DNA from: Shewanella carassii
GTDB taxonomy: Bacteria; Pseudomonadota; Gammaproteobacteria; Enterobacterales; Shewanellaceae
DNA length: 64,000 nt
Assembly: GCF_002777975.1 (NCBI RefSeq)
Contig: NZ_NGVS01000034.1
Coordinates: 1 to 64,000, forward strand
Direction of reading: 5' to 3'
Positions 50,249 through 59,794 of this stretch are shown here, one piece after another. Position 1 is the first letter of the stretch, and every line of letters begins with the position of its first letter. A program made the position numbers and the translations under genes. The notes beneath the pieces were generated by a model. The model saw only the letters and a list, made by a program, of their open reading frames with translations. It had not been told where the DNA came from and ran no database searches.

Positions 50249-51315
50249 TGACCATAACTCCTCAGTGCCAGGCCGCAGGCCACCATGTATTTACTGATAT
50301 GGGGTTGCAGGGCATTTTTTACTGAATCGTCCGCATGCAAACCACCCTGAAAGGGGTCGGCAATTATAGTATGAACACCTAATTCATTAGTCAGAAGATT
50401 AGCCATACCTTCCAATTTGGAAGTACCGCCGCAGAGCACCAAATGGTCGACTTTATCCTTACCACTCGAAGTGCAATATATTTGCAGCGTACGTTTTACC
50501 TGTTGCAGTAATTGCGTTTGAAATGGCGATAACACCTCAAACATATAATTGCGAGGTAGATCGCCTTCTATTTTGGCCTTTTCCGCCTGCTCATAGGACA
50601 TACCATAAAAAGACAATATAGATTGAGTGAAGAGTTCACCGCCAAACGCCTGTTCGCGGATAAAAGCGGTTTCCCCTTTTTCCACCACTGCGAAGGTGGT
50701 CATATTGGCACCGATATCAACCAAAGCGACAACCTGATCTGCTGCACCATCCGGAAGCTGCCCTAAGATCAATTCATGGGCGCGTCCCAAGGCATAACCT
50801 TCTATATCAACGACTTTAGGCTCTAGATCGACACTGTCCAACACATCGATTCTGGCATCAATATTTTCGGTACGGCAAGCACTGAGCAAGACATCGACCT
50901 TACTGGGGTCTGTCTTGTTGACGCTCAACGTTTCAAAATCAATACTGACTTCATCGAGTGAATAGGGTATGAGGTTATCGGCTTCTATCTCGATCTGCGC
51001 CTCCATTTCCACTTCACTCAAAGAAGCATCCATATAAATAACTTTAGTCATAACAGCAGATCCAGACACAGCAACAGAAGCAAATTTAGTTGCTTTGGGC
51101 AATTGCTTCTTCAGCTGTCTCATTGCTTCAATAACAGCTTCAGGATCGCGAATATCATGATCATTGATGGCTCCTTTTTTAACAGGAGCTGCGGCATAAG
51201 CCTGAATTTTGTAACCATCGCCTGTCTTGCCCAGCAGGATCGCTTTGACCTCGTGAGAACCGATGTCAATACCCACCATTTGCGGAGCCTGACGCTTCCA
51301 TAGATTCGAAAGCAT
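50236..51315 (-). CDS. pilM: Type IV pilus assembly ATPase-like protein PilM
   Basis: The 359-residue cytoplasmic protein is an actin/FtsA-like fold: VGIDIGSHEVKAILLG (phosphate 1), VVALVDIGANMTTFAVVEKG (phosphate 2) and DHLVLCGGTSKLEGMANLLT (adenosine motif). It binds the PilN N-terminus. It is first of pilMNOPQ and divergent from mrcA with 182 bases between, the usual arrangement in Pseudomonas and Shewanella. Confidence 0.96.
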   Translation of the reverse strand: MLSNLWKRQAPQMVGIDIGSHEVKAILLGKTGDGYKIQAYAAAPVKKGAINDHDIRDPEAVIEAMRQLKKQLPKATKFASVAVSGSAVMTKVIYMDASLSEVEMEAQIEIEADNLIPYSLDEVSIDFETLSVNKTDPSKVDVLLSACRTENIDARIDVLDSVDLEPKVVDIEGYALGRAHELILGQLPDGAADQVVALVDIGANMTTFAVVEKGETAFIREQAFGGELFTQSILSFYGMSYEQAEKAKIEGDLPRNYMFEVLSPFQTQLLQQVKRTLQIYCTSSGKDKVDHLVLCGGTSKLEGMANLLTNELGVHTIIADPFQGGLHADDSVKNALQPHISKYMVACGLALRSYGQWRT

Positions 51316-51436
51316 AGTCCTTTGTCACTTTGTTATTGTTAGGTTTTAGAGTAGCACATTTTTAAATTGTTACGCTCCTTTGTATAAAATGTTTGAGCAC
51401 TTTACAACGGCTAATTTTTTGACGCTGCCTTTTTGC

Positions 51437-51465
51437 TTCACCCTGTACCAAACGCCTTATATACT
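51437..51465 (+). promoter_or_regulatory. mrcA promoter
   Basis: TTCACC (51437-51442), a 17-base spacer and TATACT (51460-51465) match sigma70 at 4/6 and 5/6. The predicted transcript start is about 25 bases before the GTG start codon. Confidence 0.55.
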
Positions 51466-51497
51466 ATTGTGCCCGCAGCAAGTTTTGGAATAATCTA

Positions 51498-54041
51498 GTG
51501 AAGTGGTTAAAACGTATACTCATAGCTCTGTTCAGCCTGGCCCTTTTGGGGGTTGCAGCTATCGTTGGAGCCTACTTCTATGTCCTTCCCGAACTCCCGG
51601 ATGTCGCTACACTCAAGACAGTGCAACTGCAAACGCCACTGAGGGTTTACTCCAGTGACGGCAAGCTGATCTCACAATTCGGTGAAAAGCGCCGGATCCC
51701 GTTGGAATTGGCCGAAGTGCCCAAACCGTTATTGCAAGCCTTTCTAGCAACCGAAGATTCACGTTTTTATGAACACAAGGGCGTGGATCCCATAGGGGTA
51801 GCGCGGGCCGCACTGGTTATGCTGGCCACCGGCGAGAAAAAGCAGGGTGCCAGCACCATTACCATGCAGGTGGCCAGGAACTTCTTCCTGACCCGTGACA
51901 AGACAATTATTCGTAAAGTCAAAGAGATATTTATCTCTATCCACATAGAGCAGCTGCTAACCAAAGATGAAATTCTTGAGCTCTATGTCAACCGTATCTA
52001 TCTTGGACAGCGTGCTTACGGGGTTGGCGCTGCGGCTCAAGTTTATTATGGCAAGGAAGTCAAAGACTTGACGCTTGCTGAAATGGCAGTTATCGCAGGT
52101 TTGCCAAAAGCCCCTTCAACACTCAACCCAATCACTTCCCCCAGCCGAGCTTTGACCCGTCGTAACCTAGTGCTCAACCGTATGCTGGAGGTCGGCTATA
52201 TCACCCAGAGTGAATATAACGAAGCCAGTGCTCAACCTATTACCGCCAAATACCATGGCGCCGAAATCGATCTCTACGCCCCTTACATTTCAGAGATGGC
52301 CAGAGATTATATGGTGCAGAAATATGGTGAAGAGGAAGCCTATACCGGTGGTTACGATGTTTACACCAGCATAGACTCATCACTGCAGTTAAAAGCCCAA
52401 AAGGCACTGCGCAACAATGTCTACGCCTATGATGAACGCCATGGCTATCGAGGCCCGGAAGCGGTTCTCTGGACAGACAAGCAACCTGATGAGAGCGAGT
52501 TGATTGCCACCCTGAAGAAAACCATGCCCATTCAGGAGCTCAGGCCAGCCGCCGTATTGCAAGTAGAGGAACAGCAGGCACAGGTGCTGCTCGCCTCGGG
52601 AGAAAAACTCACTCTGCCTTGGGATGGCCTCAAATGGGCCCGCAAGTTTATCAATGACAAACGCCAGAGTGCACCACCGAAGAAAGCCGAGCAATTTCTG
52701 AAAGTGGGCGAGCAGATTTGGGTGCGTCACAACGGCGATATCTGGCAATTGGCTCAGGTGCCTCAGGTTGCCAGCGCCATAGTCTCGATAGATCCCAAAG
52801 ATGGTGCAATTCAGGCTCTGGTCGGTGGTTACAGCTTCAGTCAGAGCCAGTACAACCGGGTAACTCAGGCCAAACGTCAGCTGGGTTCCAACATAAAACC
52901 TTTCCTATATGCCACGGCGCTGGAGAAAGGCTATACCCTGGCGACACTGATCAACAACGCGCCGATCAACAAGCCCGACCTCAGCCAAGGTACGGCATGG
53001 CGTCCCAAAAACTCACCCGACGTATACGGCGGCCCTACCAGGCTGCGTCTGGGACTGGCCCAGTCTATCAACGTGATGTCGGTGAGAACCCTGCGTTATG
53101 TTGGGCTGGATGCCGCCATCGACAAGCTGGTGCAGTTTGGTTTCGATGCCAAAGAGCTCAACCGCAACGAGTCTCTGGCGCTGGGATCACCATCTGCCAC
53201 ACCTTTGCAGGTGGTCACGGCCTTCTCTGCCTTTGCCAACGGGGGCTACCTGGTTGAGCCTTACTTCATTAAACGGATCCAGAATGCCCAGGGCGAAATC
53301 CTTGAACAAGCTCATCCGGCTCTGGCTTGTGACGCGCCGCTTAAGCCTGAAGAGGATATGGCGGATAACGCGGTAACCGATTTGACTATGCAAGAGCAGC
53401 AACAGCCGCTGCAGCCCCAGGTTCAGGAAGATCCTTTCAGCTGTGACAGCCCAAGTGCCCGTCACGCCAAGCAAGTGATCAGTGAGCAGACCGCATTCCT
53501 GATAACCGATGCCCTCAAGAGTGTTATCTGGGGTGGCGGTAACTGGAGCAAGGGCACTGGCTGGAACGGTACCGCCTGGCGCGCCGCCAGAGTGGTCAAA
53601 CGCCATGACATAGCCGGTAAAACGGGAACAACCAACGAATCGCGGGACACCTGGTTCAGTGGCTACAATCCCAAGCTTGCCACCACCGTCTGGGTCGGCT
53701 TCGATGACCATGGCCGTGAGCTGGGACGGACCGCCTGGAATGCCAGCGGCGCCAAAGATCAGATTTCAGGGGCCGAATCCGGTGCCAAGACCGCGGGCCC
53801 AGGCTGGAACGAGTTTATGCGCGATGCCCTGGAAGGAACGCCGGAAGAACCCAGCATTCCACCGGCTGGAATCGTTTCGGTGCGTATTGATTTAGACAGC
53901 GGCAAGCTGTCGCGTAAGACAGACTACACCAGCGACTTTGAGTACTTTATTCAGGGTACCGAACCCAAGGAATACGCCACCGGCGCCGAAGATGACAGCG
54001 ACATCTTTATCGAAACACCGCCGGAAGAGCTGTTCCAGTAA
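51498..54041 (+). CDS. mrcA: Penicillin-binding protein 1A
   Basis: A GTG start gives an 847-residue bifunctional enzyme. It has an N-terminal membrane anchor (7-29), a glycosyltransferase domain with catalytic EDSRFYEHKG and QGASTITMQVARNFFL (about 85-135), an OB-like insert, and a transpeptidase domain with nucleophile SNIKPF (S-x-x-K), SINVMS (S-x-N) and KTGTTN. It polymerises and crosslinks peptidoglycan at the inner membrane. Its activator LpoA is encoded at 33617. It is divergent from pilM and followed by a bidirectional terminator. Confidence 0.97.
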   Translation: MKWLKRILIALFSLALLGVAAIVGAYFYVLPELPDVATLKTVQLQTPLRVYSSDGKLISQFGEKRRIPLELAEVPKPLLQAFLATEDSRFYEHKGVDPIGVARAALVMLATGEKKQGASTITMQVARNFFLTRDKTIIRKVKEIFISIHIEQLLTKDEILELYVNRIYLGQRAYGVGAAAQVYYGKEVKDLTLAEMAVIAGLPKAPSTLNPITSPSRALTRRNLVLNRMLEVGYITQSEYNEASAQPITAKYHGAEIDLYAPYISEMARDYMVQKYGEEEAYTGGYDVYTSIDSSLQLKAQKALRNNVYAYDERHGYRGPEAVLWTDKQPDESELIATLKKTMPIQELRPAAVLQVEEQQAQVLLASGEKLTLPWDGLKWARKFINDKRQSAPPKKAEQFLKVGEQIWVRHNGDIWQLAQVPQVASAIVSIDPKDGAIQALVGGYSFSQSQYNRVTQAKRQLGSNIKPFLYATALEKGYTLATLINNAPINKPDLSQGTAWRPKNSPDVYGGPTRLRLGLAQSINVMSVRTLRYVGLDAAIDKLVQFGFDAKELNRNESLALGSPSATPLQVVTAFSAFANGGYLVEPYFIKRIQNAQGEILEQAHPALACDAPLKPEEDMADNAVTDLTMQEQQQPLQPQVQEDPFSCDSPSARHAKQVISEQTAFLITDALKSVIWGGGNWSKGTGWNGTAWRAARVVKRHDIAGKTGTTNESRDTWFSGYNPKLATTVWVGFDDHGRELGRTAWNASGAKDQISGAESGAKTAGPGWNEFMRDALEGTPEEPSIPPAGIVSVRIDLDSGKLSRKTDYTSDFEYFIQGTEPKEYATGAEDDSDIFIETPPEELFQ

Positions 54042-54072
54042 CTGTCTGTTTAACACCGTCTGCTAAACATTA

Positions 54073-54098
54073 AAAAACGCGCCAATTGGCGCGTTTTT
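54073..54098. terminator. Bidirectional terminator between mrcA and argH
   Basis: AAAAACGCGCC-AATT-GGCGCGTTTTT is a fully palindromic hairpin with an A-run before and T-run after, serving both convergent genes. Confidence 0.93.
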
Positions 54099-54125
54099 GT
54101 TTGGCTAGAATCCGAGGGATAGCTT

Positions 54126-55493
54126 CTATTTGGCCTGCTTGGCTGTCAGTGCGGCCTTGACCTGCTCTACCGCGGTACCGCCGAGAATATTGCGCTTCGC
54201 CAGGCAGGAATCGATACTCAGATGCGGATAAACATCCTCCGCTATGATGTCGGCATAGCCTTGCAAGACTTCAAGTGGCAAGGCTTCTAGTGGCTTACCC
54301 TCGGCAATAGCTTGCAGCACCACCTCACCCACAACGTGATGCGCCTGTCTGAAGGGCATGCCTTTACCCACCAGATAGTCCGCCAGTTCAGTGGCATTGG
54401 CGTATCCCTGTTGAGCTGCAGCCAACGCATTGTCACGGTTAACCTTGACACCTTCGAGCACCAGAGCTGCCATTTTCAAGCACAGGCTCCAGCTGTCCAT
54501 CACATCGAACAAGCCTTCCTTGTCTTCCTGCATATCCTTGTTGTAGGCGAGTGGCAGCGCCTTCATGGTGGTGAGGATCCCCATCAAGCTGCCGTATACC
54601 CTGCCCGCTTTACCGCGGATAAGCTCAAGCGCATCGGGGTTCTTCTTCTGCGGCATCAAGGAAGAACCTGAGGTGACATTGTCGGCCAGCTCGATAAAGT
54701 TAGCTTCGCCGGAATTGAAGAAGATCATATCTTCGGCCATACGACTTAAGTGCATCATGCTGATAGAGGCATCGCTGCAGAGTTCGATCACATGGTCACG
54801 ATCAGACACGCTGTCCAGACTGTTGAGGGTAGCAGAGGCAAAGCCCAGGCTGGCCGCCAGCGCCTGACGGTCGATGGCATAAGCTGTACCCGCCAAGGCG
54901 CCACAACCCAGAGGGCAGGTGTTGAGGCGATTCAGTGCATCCTGCAAGCGGCTGATATCCCGCTCAAACATTTCCACATAAGCCAAAGCCCAATGACCAA
55001 AGGTCACAGGTTGCGCCCGCTGCAGATGGGTATATCCCGGCATCACCGCATCCAACTCGCGCTCGGCCAAGGCCAGCAGCCCTTGTTTGACTTCAATCAA
55101 CAGACTCAGCAGGTGTGCGCCTTCCTGTTTGCACCACAGCTTGAGATCGGTCGCCACCTGATCATTGCGCGAACGGCCGGTGTGCAGCTTCTTACCCAAG
55201 TCACCCACCTTGGCGATCAGCTGTGATTCCACAAAACTGTGAATATCTTCGGCGCCGGAAGCGATGATCTGCTCCGGCGTATCTTTAACTTCTGCGAGCA
55301 ACTCAGCCAGCGCCTGAGTCAGGGCCTGGCATTCCTCCTGAGTTAACACGCCGGCCTGGGTTATCGCCTCGGCCCAGGCGACTGAGCCCTGGATATCCTG
55401 CTCCAGTAAACGGAAATCCACCGGCAGGGAATCGTTGAAGAGTTTGAAAAGTTCGCTGCTTTGGCCGCTGAATCTGCCACCCCATAAAGCCAT
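54126..55493 (-). CDS. argH: Argininosuccinate lyase
   Basis: The start at 55493 (MALWGGRFSGQ) is preferred over one 8 codons upstream; AGGA precedes it and family proteins begin ALWGGRF. The 455-residue enzyme has HTGRSRNDQVATDLKLW, HLQRAQPVTFGHW and the signature GSSLMPQKKNPDALEL with the catalytic serine loop. It ends at AALTAKQAK, without the ArgA-type acetyltransferase extension found in ArgHA fusions of Moritella and Vibrio. It is last of argCBFGH. Confidence 0.97.
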   Translation of the reverse strand: MALWGGRFSGQSSELFKLFNDSLPVDFRLLEQDIQGSVAWAEAITQAGVLTQEECQALTQALAELLAEVKDTPEQIIASGAEDIHSFVESQLIAKVGDLGKKLHTGRSRNDQVATDLKLWCKQEGAHLLSLLIEVKQGLLALAERELDAVMPGYTHLQRAQPVTFGHWALAYVEMFERDISRLQDALNRLNTCPLGCGALAGTAYAIDRQALAASLGFASATLNSLDSVSDRDHVIELCSDASISMMHLSRMAEDMIFFNSGEANFIELADNVTSGSSLMPQKKNPDALELIRGKAGRVYGSLMGILTTMKALPLAYNKDMQEDKEGLFDVMDSWSLCLKMAALVLEGVKVNRDNALAAAQQGYANATELADYLVGKGMPFRQAHHVVGEVVLQAIAEGKPLEALPLEVLQGYADIIAEDVYPHLSIDSCLAKRNILGGTAVEQVKAALTAKQAK

Positions 55494-55525
55494 GATAAGG
55501 TCCTCTTTCTCGGGCATAAAAACTA

Positions 55526-55545
55526 AGGGGCGCCAATGCGCCCCT
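55526..55545 (-). other. Intercistronic hairpin argG-argH
   Basis: AGGGGCGC and GCGCCCCT form a perfect 8-bp stem with a four-base loop between the argG stop and argH start. No T-run follows on the minus strand, so it may be a processing or stability element. Confidence 0.5.
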
Positions 55546-55558
55546 GATATACTGACGC

Positions 55559-56782
55559 TTACTTACTGTTGAGCGCGCGGATACGGCTCGCCAGAGAGTA
55601 GAGGCGGATAAAGCCTTCGGCGTGTTTCTGATCGTAAACCGTGTCTTCACCGAAGGTGGCAAACGCCTCGGAATACAGGCTGTTGGGAGAACGTTTCTTC
55701 ACGGCTACCGCCTGGCCCTTGAAGAGCTTGATCACCACTTCGCCGTTGATGTCCTTGGCCAATGCCTCGGATGCCGCTAACAGCGAGTTGCACAGAGGCG
55801 TAAACCAACGGCCATCATAGACCAGATGTGCCATCTGAGCGGCGACCTGTTCCCGCCAGTTACGGCTGGTCTTGTCGAGCACCAACTCTTCTACCGCTCT
55901 CAGAGCTGCAAACATGACAGTGCCGCCCGGTGTCTCATAACAGCCACGGGACTTCATCCCCACCAGCCGGTTTTCAGTGATATCGATACGGCCAACACCG
56001 TGGGCGGCAGCAATCTGGTTCAGCTTCATCAGCGCCGCATAGGGGCTCAGGGCATCACCGTTGACTTCAGTCACCCGGCAGTTTTCCACTTTCAAGCTGA
56101 CATACTCAGGCTCATCTGGCGCATCCAGCGGATCGACTGTCATGGTCCACACCTCTTTGCTGGGCTCATTCCAGGGATCTTCCAGCTCCCCACCTTCGTG
56201 GGAGATATGCCAGGCGTTGGCATCGCGGCTATAGATCTTGGTGGCCGAAGCCGAGGTCTTGATGTTGCGCTCAGCTAGGTAAGCCAGCAGATCTTCACGG
56301 CTCTCCATGGTCCACTCACGCCAAGGAGCAATCACTTTCAGATCCGGCGCCAATGCGGCAAAGCAGCCTTCGAAACGCACCTGATCGTTACCCTTGCCGG
56401 TACAACCGTGACACAGGGCATCGGCGCCGACCTTGCGAGCCACTACCACCTGAGCCTTGGCGATAATGGGTCTGGCCATGGAGGTACCCAGCAGATAGGT
56501 TCCCTCATAAATGGCACCGGTCGCTATGGTGGGATAGATGTAGTCTTTAACAAACTCTTCTTTCAAATCAACAATATGACACTCACTGGCGCCGGAGGCC
56601 AACGCCTTTTCTGTCAAACCTTCAAGTTCGGCTTCCCCTTGTCCAACATCGGCACAAAAGGCGACGATCTCACAGTTGTTATAGTTCTCTTTCAGCCAGG
56701 GAATAATGGCCGAGGTATCCAGGCCGCCGGAGTAAGCCAGGACAACTTTTTTTACATCTGTGTTTTTCTGTGCAATAGACAT
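55559..56782 (-). CDS. argG: Argininosuccinate synthase
   Basis: The 407-residue enzyme has the ATP-pyrophosphatase loop VVLAYSGGLDTSAIIPWLKE near the N-terminus, GCTGKGNDQVRFE, SREDLLAYLAERNIKT and ENRLVGMKSRGCYETPGGT. It condenses citrulline and aspartate. It lies between argF (34-base gap) and argH. Confidence 0.97.
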   Translation of the reverse strand: MSIAQKNTDVKKVVLAYSGGLDTSAIIPWLKENYNNCEIVAFCADVGQGEAELEGLTEKALASGASECHIVDLKEEFVKDYIYPTIATGAIYEGTYLLGTSMARPIIAKAQVVVARKVGADALCHGCTGKGNDQVRFEGCFAALAPDLKVIAPWREWTMESREDLLAYLAERNIKTSASATKIYSRDANAWHISHEGGELEDPWNEPSKEVWTMTVDPLDAPDEPEYVSLKVENCRVTEVNGDALSPYAALMKLNQIAAAHGVGRIDITENRLVGMKSRGCYETPGGTVMFAALRAVEELVLDKTSRNWREQVAAQMAHLVYDGRWFTPLCNSLLAASEALAKDINGEVVIKLFKGQAVAVKKRSPNSLYSEAFATFGEDTVYDQKHAEGFIRLYSLASRIRALNSK

Positions 56783-56816
56783 CTTAATTTTCCTAGATTC
56801 AACTGGCCCTTGGCCA

Positions 56817-57722
56817 TCAGCTCAAAAGTGTTACCAGAACGGCATTCTGCGCGTGCATGCGGTTTTCTGCCTGTTGCAGGATCAGAGAACCTTTGCCATC
56901 CATCACCTCATCTGTCACTTCTACCCCTCTGTGAGCGGGTAAACAATGCATAAAATACTTCACCTTATACTGATCCATCAGCGGCTGATTGATCTGATAA
57001 GGATTAAATTTTGCTTCAATATCAGAAAGTTCTGTTTGGTCGCCCATGGAAATCCAAGTATCAGTGTAGACGGCATCCTGACCTTCCAGGGCGGCGATGT
57101 CTGAAGTCAGTATCAGGCTGCCTCCATTCTCGGCCGCCAGTTGCTGTACTTCATTGACAATCAGACCATCGGGGAAATGCCCTTCGGGGCAGATAACCGT
57201 CATGCTGGCACCCAATATGGCAGCGCCTATCATCAATGAATGGGTCACGTTGTTGCCATCACCCACATAGGCCAATTTCACCTTGCTCAAGTCACCGAGC
57301 TGCTCTGACAGGGTCAGAAAATCCGCCAGTGCCTGACAAGGGTGGTACAAGTCCGACAGCGCATTGATCACAGGCACAGTGCCGAACTCGGCCAGGCCTT
57401 CTATGGTCTTGTGGCTGAAAGTCCGTGCCACTATGGCGTCGGCCCAGCAGGAAAGGTTACCGGCGAAATCGGCAACAGATTCGCGCTTGCCCAAAGCACC
57501 ATTTTGTTGATCCAGATAAAGACAGTGGCCACCCAGCTTGTGGATACCGATATCGAAACTGACCCTGGTACGCAGGGAAGGTTTTTCAAACAGCATCACT
57601 ACGCTCTTGCCCGCAAGCGCGTGTCGGTAGTCTGCCGGATTGGCCTTGATCTTCTTGGCCAGGTCCAACAACGCCAGCAACTGGGATTGGGTAAGTTCTT
57701 TAATGGTCAACAGGTGCTTCAT
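56817..57722 (-). CDS. argF: Ornithine carbamoyltransferase
   Basis: The 301-residue enzyme has the carbamoyl-phosphate motif EKPSLRTRVSFDIG (S-x-R-T-R), SFA-type contacts, HPCQALADFLTL and the ornithine loop MHCLPAHRGVEVTDEV (HCLP). It makes citrulline from ornithine, so it competes with SpeF for the same substrate. It lies 12 bases after argB. Confidence 0.97.
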   Translation of the reverse strand: MKHLLTIKELTQSQLLALLDLAKKIKANPADYRHALAGKSVVMLFEKPSLRTRVSFDIGIHKLGGHCLYLDQQNGALGKRESVADFAGNLSCWADAIVARTFSHKTIEGLAEFGTVPVINALSDLYHPCQALADFLTLSEQLGDLSKVKLAYVGDGNNVTHSLMIGAAILGASMTVICPEGHFPDGLIVNEVQQLAAENGGSLILTSDIAALEGQDAVYTDTWISMGDQTELSDIEAKFNPYQINQPLMDQYKVKYFMHCLPAHRGVEVTDEVMDGKGSLILQQAENRMHAQNAVLVTLLS

Positions 57723-57733
57723 ACTGCCTTCTC

Positions 57734-58516
57734 CTATGGTTTTATTTGCGTACCCACGGCTTCGCCCTGAGCCAATGCAGCCAGTTGCGCCGCATCTCTC
57801 CAGGAAGCAACCTGTACCGGCTGCCCCATGAGTTCTGCGACTTCCAACGCCGCCTCTACTTTGACTTTCATGCCTTTCTCTATCACGCCCAGTTTCACCA
57901 GGTCGTCGATTTCGCTGCGATTAAGACTGGCGATCAACTGCCCCTTACCATCCAATACTCCGGAAACATCGGAGAGCAGTACCAGCTTGCCCTGCACCAG
58001 CTTGGCCAGCACTGTGGCGGCCTGATCGGCATTGACGTTAAGCAGTTGCCCTTCGCTGGAGACTGCAATGGAGCTGACGATAGGCATCCACCCCTGAGAC
58101 AGGACGAAATTGATATAGCTGCCGTCTTTGGGGGAAACTTCACCCACCAACCCCAAGCGTTCATCTTTAATTACCGCATCGACCAAGTTGGCATCCGCCA
58201 GACTCATGCCAACGCTGGCGACACCGGCCTTGATGGCCGCCGCCTGCAGTATCTTGTTGGACATACCGGCCAGAGCGCCGGCGATGATCGGCATCTGCTC
58301 CGGCGGAGTGACCCGCAAGCCATCGAGCTTCACCGTATCCATGCCATTGGCCTTGAGCTGTTCATCCACCAGATAACCGCCACCATGAACCAGAACCACT
58401 TTCTGTCCCTGGGCCAACATTTTCGCCGCAGTATCCATCAGCCTGGCCATTCCCATCTCACACTGCATCAGTGCGCCGCCAACTTTCAGAACCAACACCT
58501 TGTCTTTCGTGCTCAT
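57734..58516 (-). CDS. argB: Acetylglutamate kinase
   Basis: The 260-residue amino-acid kinase has VLKVGGALMQCEMG, VLVHGGGYLVDEQLKA and VNADQAATVLAKLVQGKLV with DVSGVLDGKGQ. At this length it is the E. coli-type non-allosteric enzyme (about 258 residues) without the N-terminal helix of arginine-inhibited forms. It is the second step of arginine synthesis. Confidence 0.97.
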   Translation of the reverse strand: MSTKDKVLVLKVGGALMQCEMGMARLMDTAAKMLAQGQKVVLVHGGGYLVDEQLKANGMDTVKLDGLRVTPPEQMPIIAGALAGMSNKILQAAAIKAGVASVGMSLADANLVDAVIKDERLGLVGEVSPKDGSYINFVLSQGWMPIVSSIAVSSEGQLLNVNADQAATVLAKLVQGKLVLLSDVSGVLDGKGQLIASLNRSEIDDLVKLGVIEKGMKVKVEAALEVAELMGQPVQVASWRDAAQLAALAQGEAVGTQIKP

Positions 58517-58549
58517 AGTGACAACTCTCTCTAACCGTTCCGGGAATAA

Positions 58550-59530
58550 TTAGTATTTAAAGTGAATCTTTATGCATTGCAGCGCCTGACTGGCAGCGCC
58601 CTTCATCAGGTTGTCTATGGCACTGGCCACCACCAGATAATGGTTCTGTTCATCAAACTTCCATCCCAAATGACAATTGCCCGTGTGTACCACGTCATCC
58701 ACCTTGGGGAATTGGTTCTGTTTTACGCTGACTATGCTCAAGCCATGGTAGATGCTGTAAGCCTCGGCAACGTCCTCTGCCTTGGTACCCGGCTTGAGCT
58801 GCAGCGTAATGGTGGCGAGAATGCCGCGTTTGAAGTTGCCAAGGTGCGGAGTAAAAATCACTTCCTGCCCCAGTTGGCTGGCGATTTCGGGCTGATGCCT
58901 GTGACCAAGCACACCGTAGGGCGTTAAACTCACTTCACAGAAACTGGTGTGCAACTGCGCCTTGCGCCCGGCTCCGGTCACACCGCTAACGGCATTAATA
59001 ACGGGGAAGGCATCTGTCATCAGTGACTTGAGCGGCTTAAGCGCCAACAGGGATGCCGTGGGATAACAACCGGGAACCGCAATCATCTTGCTGTTGGCAA
59101 TCGCCTCGGCATTCCACTCGGCCAGGCCATAAACCGCCTGTGCCAATACTTCGGCTTGGTTATGCTCAAAGCCATACCACTTGGGATAATTGGCCGCGTC
59201 GCTGAAACGATAAGCACCGCTCAAATCAAATACCGCCAGCCCCTGGGCATAAAACCAGGCCGCCAATTCCAGGCTTACCGAATGTTCGGTCGCCAGCGCC
59301 ACGGCGTCGGCCTGCGCCACTATCTGTTGTTTGGCCTCTGGCGTTAACGGCTGCAACACTGCAGAGATATGTTGATATACAGGATAAAGCTCGGCCAGGC
59401 TTTTGCCTTTATCCAGACTATTTTCAGAGACATACAACCCTTGAATGCTTAACTCTGGCTCGGCTTGGATCAGGGCGGTTAACTGGGCACCTGTATATCC
59501 ACTGGCCCCTATGATGGCGATATTTTTCAT
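58550..59530 (-). CDS. argC: N-acetyl-gamma-glutamyl-phosphate reductase
   Basis: The 326-residue enzyme has the NADP-binding IIGASGYTGAQLTALI, DLSGAYRF, the active-site cysteine in VPGCYPTASLLALKPL and HRHQPEIASQLG. It is first of argCBFGH and divergent from argE, with candidate ARG boxes at 59738-59776 between them. Confidence 0.97.
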   Translation of the reverse strand: MKNIAIIGASGYTGAQLTALIQAEPELSIQGLYVSENSLDKGKSLAELYPVYQHISAVLQPLTPEAKQQIVAQADAVALATEHSVSLELAAWFYAQGLAVFDLSGAYRFSDAANYPKWYGFEHNQAEVLAQAVYGLAEWNAEAIANSKMIAVPGCYPTASLLALKPLKSLMTDAFPVINAVSGVTGAGRKAQLHTSFCEVSLTPYGVLGHRHQPEIASQLGQEVIFTPHLGNFKRGILATITLQLKPGTKAEDVAEAYSIYHGLSIVSVKQNQFPKVDDVVHTGNCHLGWKFDEQNHYLVVASAIDNLMKGAASQALQCIKIHFKY

Positions 59531-59737
59531 GGTTTCTAATTCTTCAAGCTAATCAAAAAAGGAAGGGCACAACGAAAGCCCGTGGCTCAACGCCTAATGA
59601 CAAGTTTATCGTCGCAGGGAGTTATTGCAGTTTTGGGTCTGAATCAAGCTCAAGGTCGAACTCAACATACTTAGTCTCACTGAATTTAGTCACCATGAAA
59701 GATGACACTGGCTTTAGCTGTTTGCTAGACTAACACA

Positions 59738-59776
59738 GCAATTTATTTATGCAATATATATGAATAGTTATTTTTA
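59738..59776. promoter_or_regulatory. Candidate tandem ARG boxes in the argC-argE intergenic region
   Basis: The better box, 59759-59776, reads TATGAATAGTTATTTTTA, with a perfect TGAAT left half and ATT in the right half of WNTGAATWWWWATTCANW. A weaker one at 59738-59755 has an ATGCA right half and lies 21 bases (centre to centre) upstream, the spacing usual for ArgR hexamer pairs. They sit 19 bases before the argE start. Confidence 0.6.
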
Positions 59777-59794
59777 ATGTTTTGCAGGATAGTC

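Noticed and set aside
54126..55493. ArgHA fusion as in Moritella and Vibrio
   Set aside because: ArgH ends at normal length, and no acetyltransferase coding follows before the mrcA terminator.
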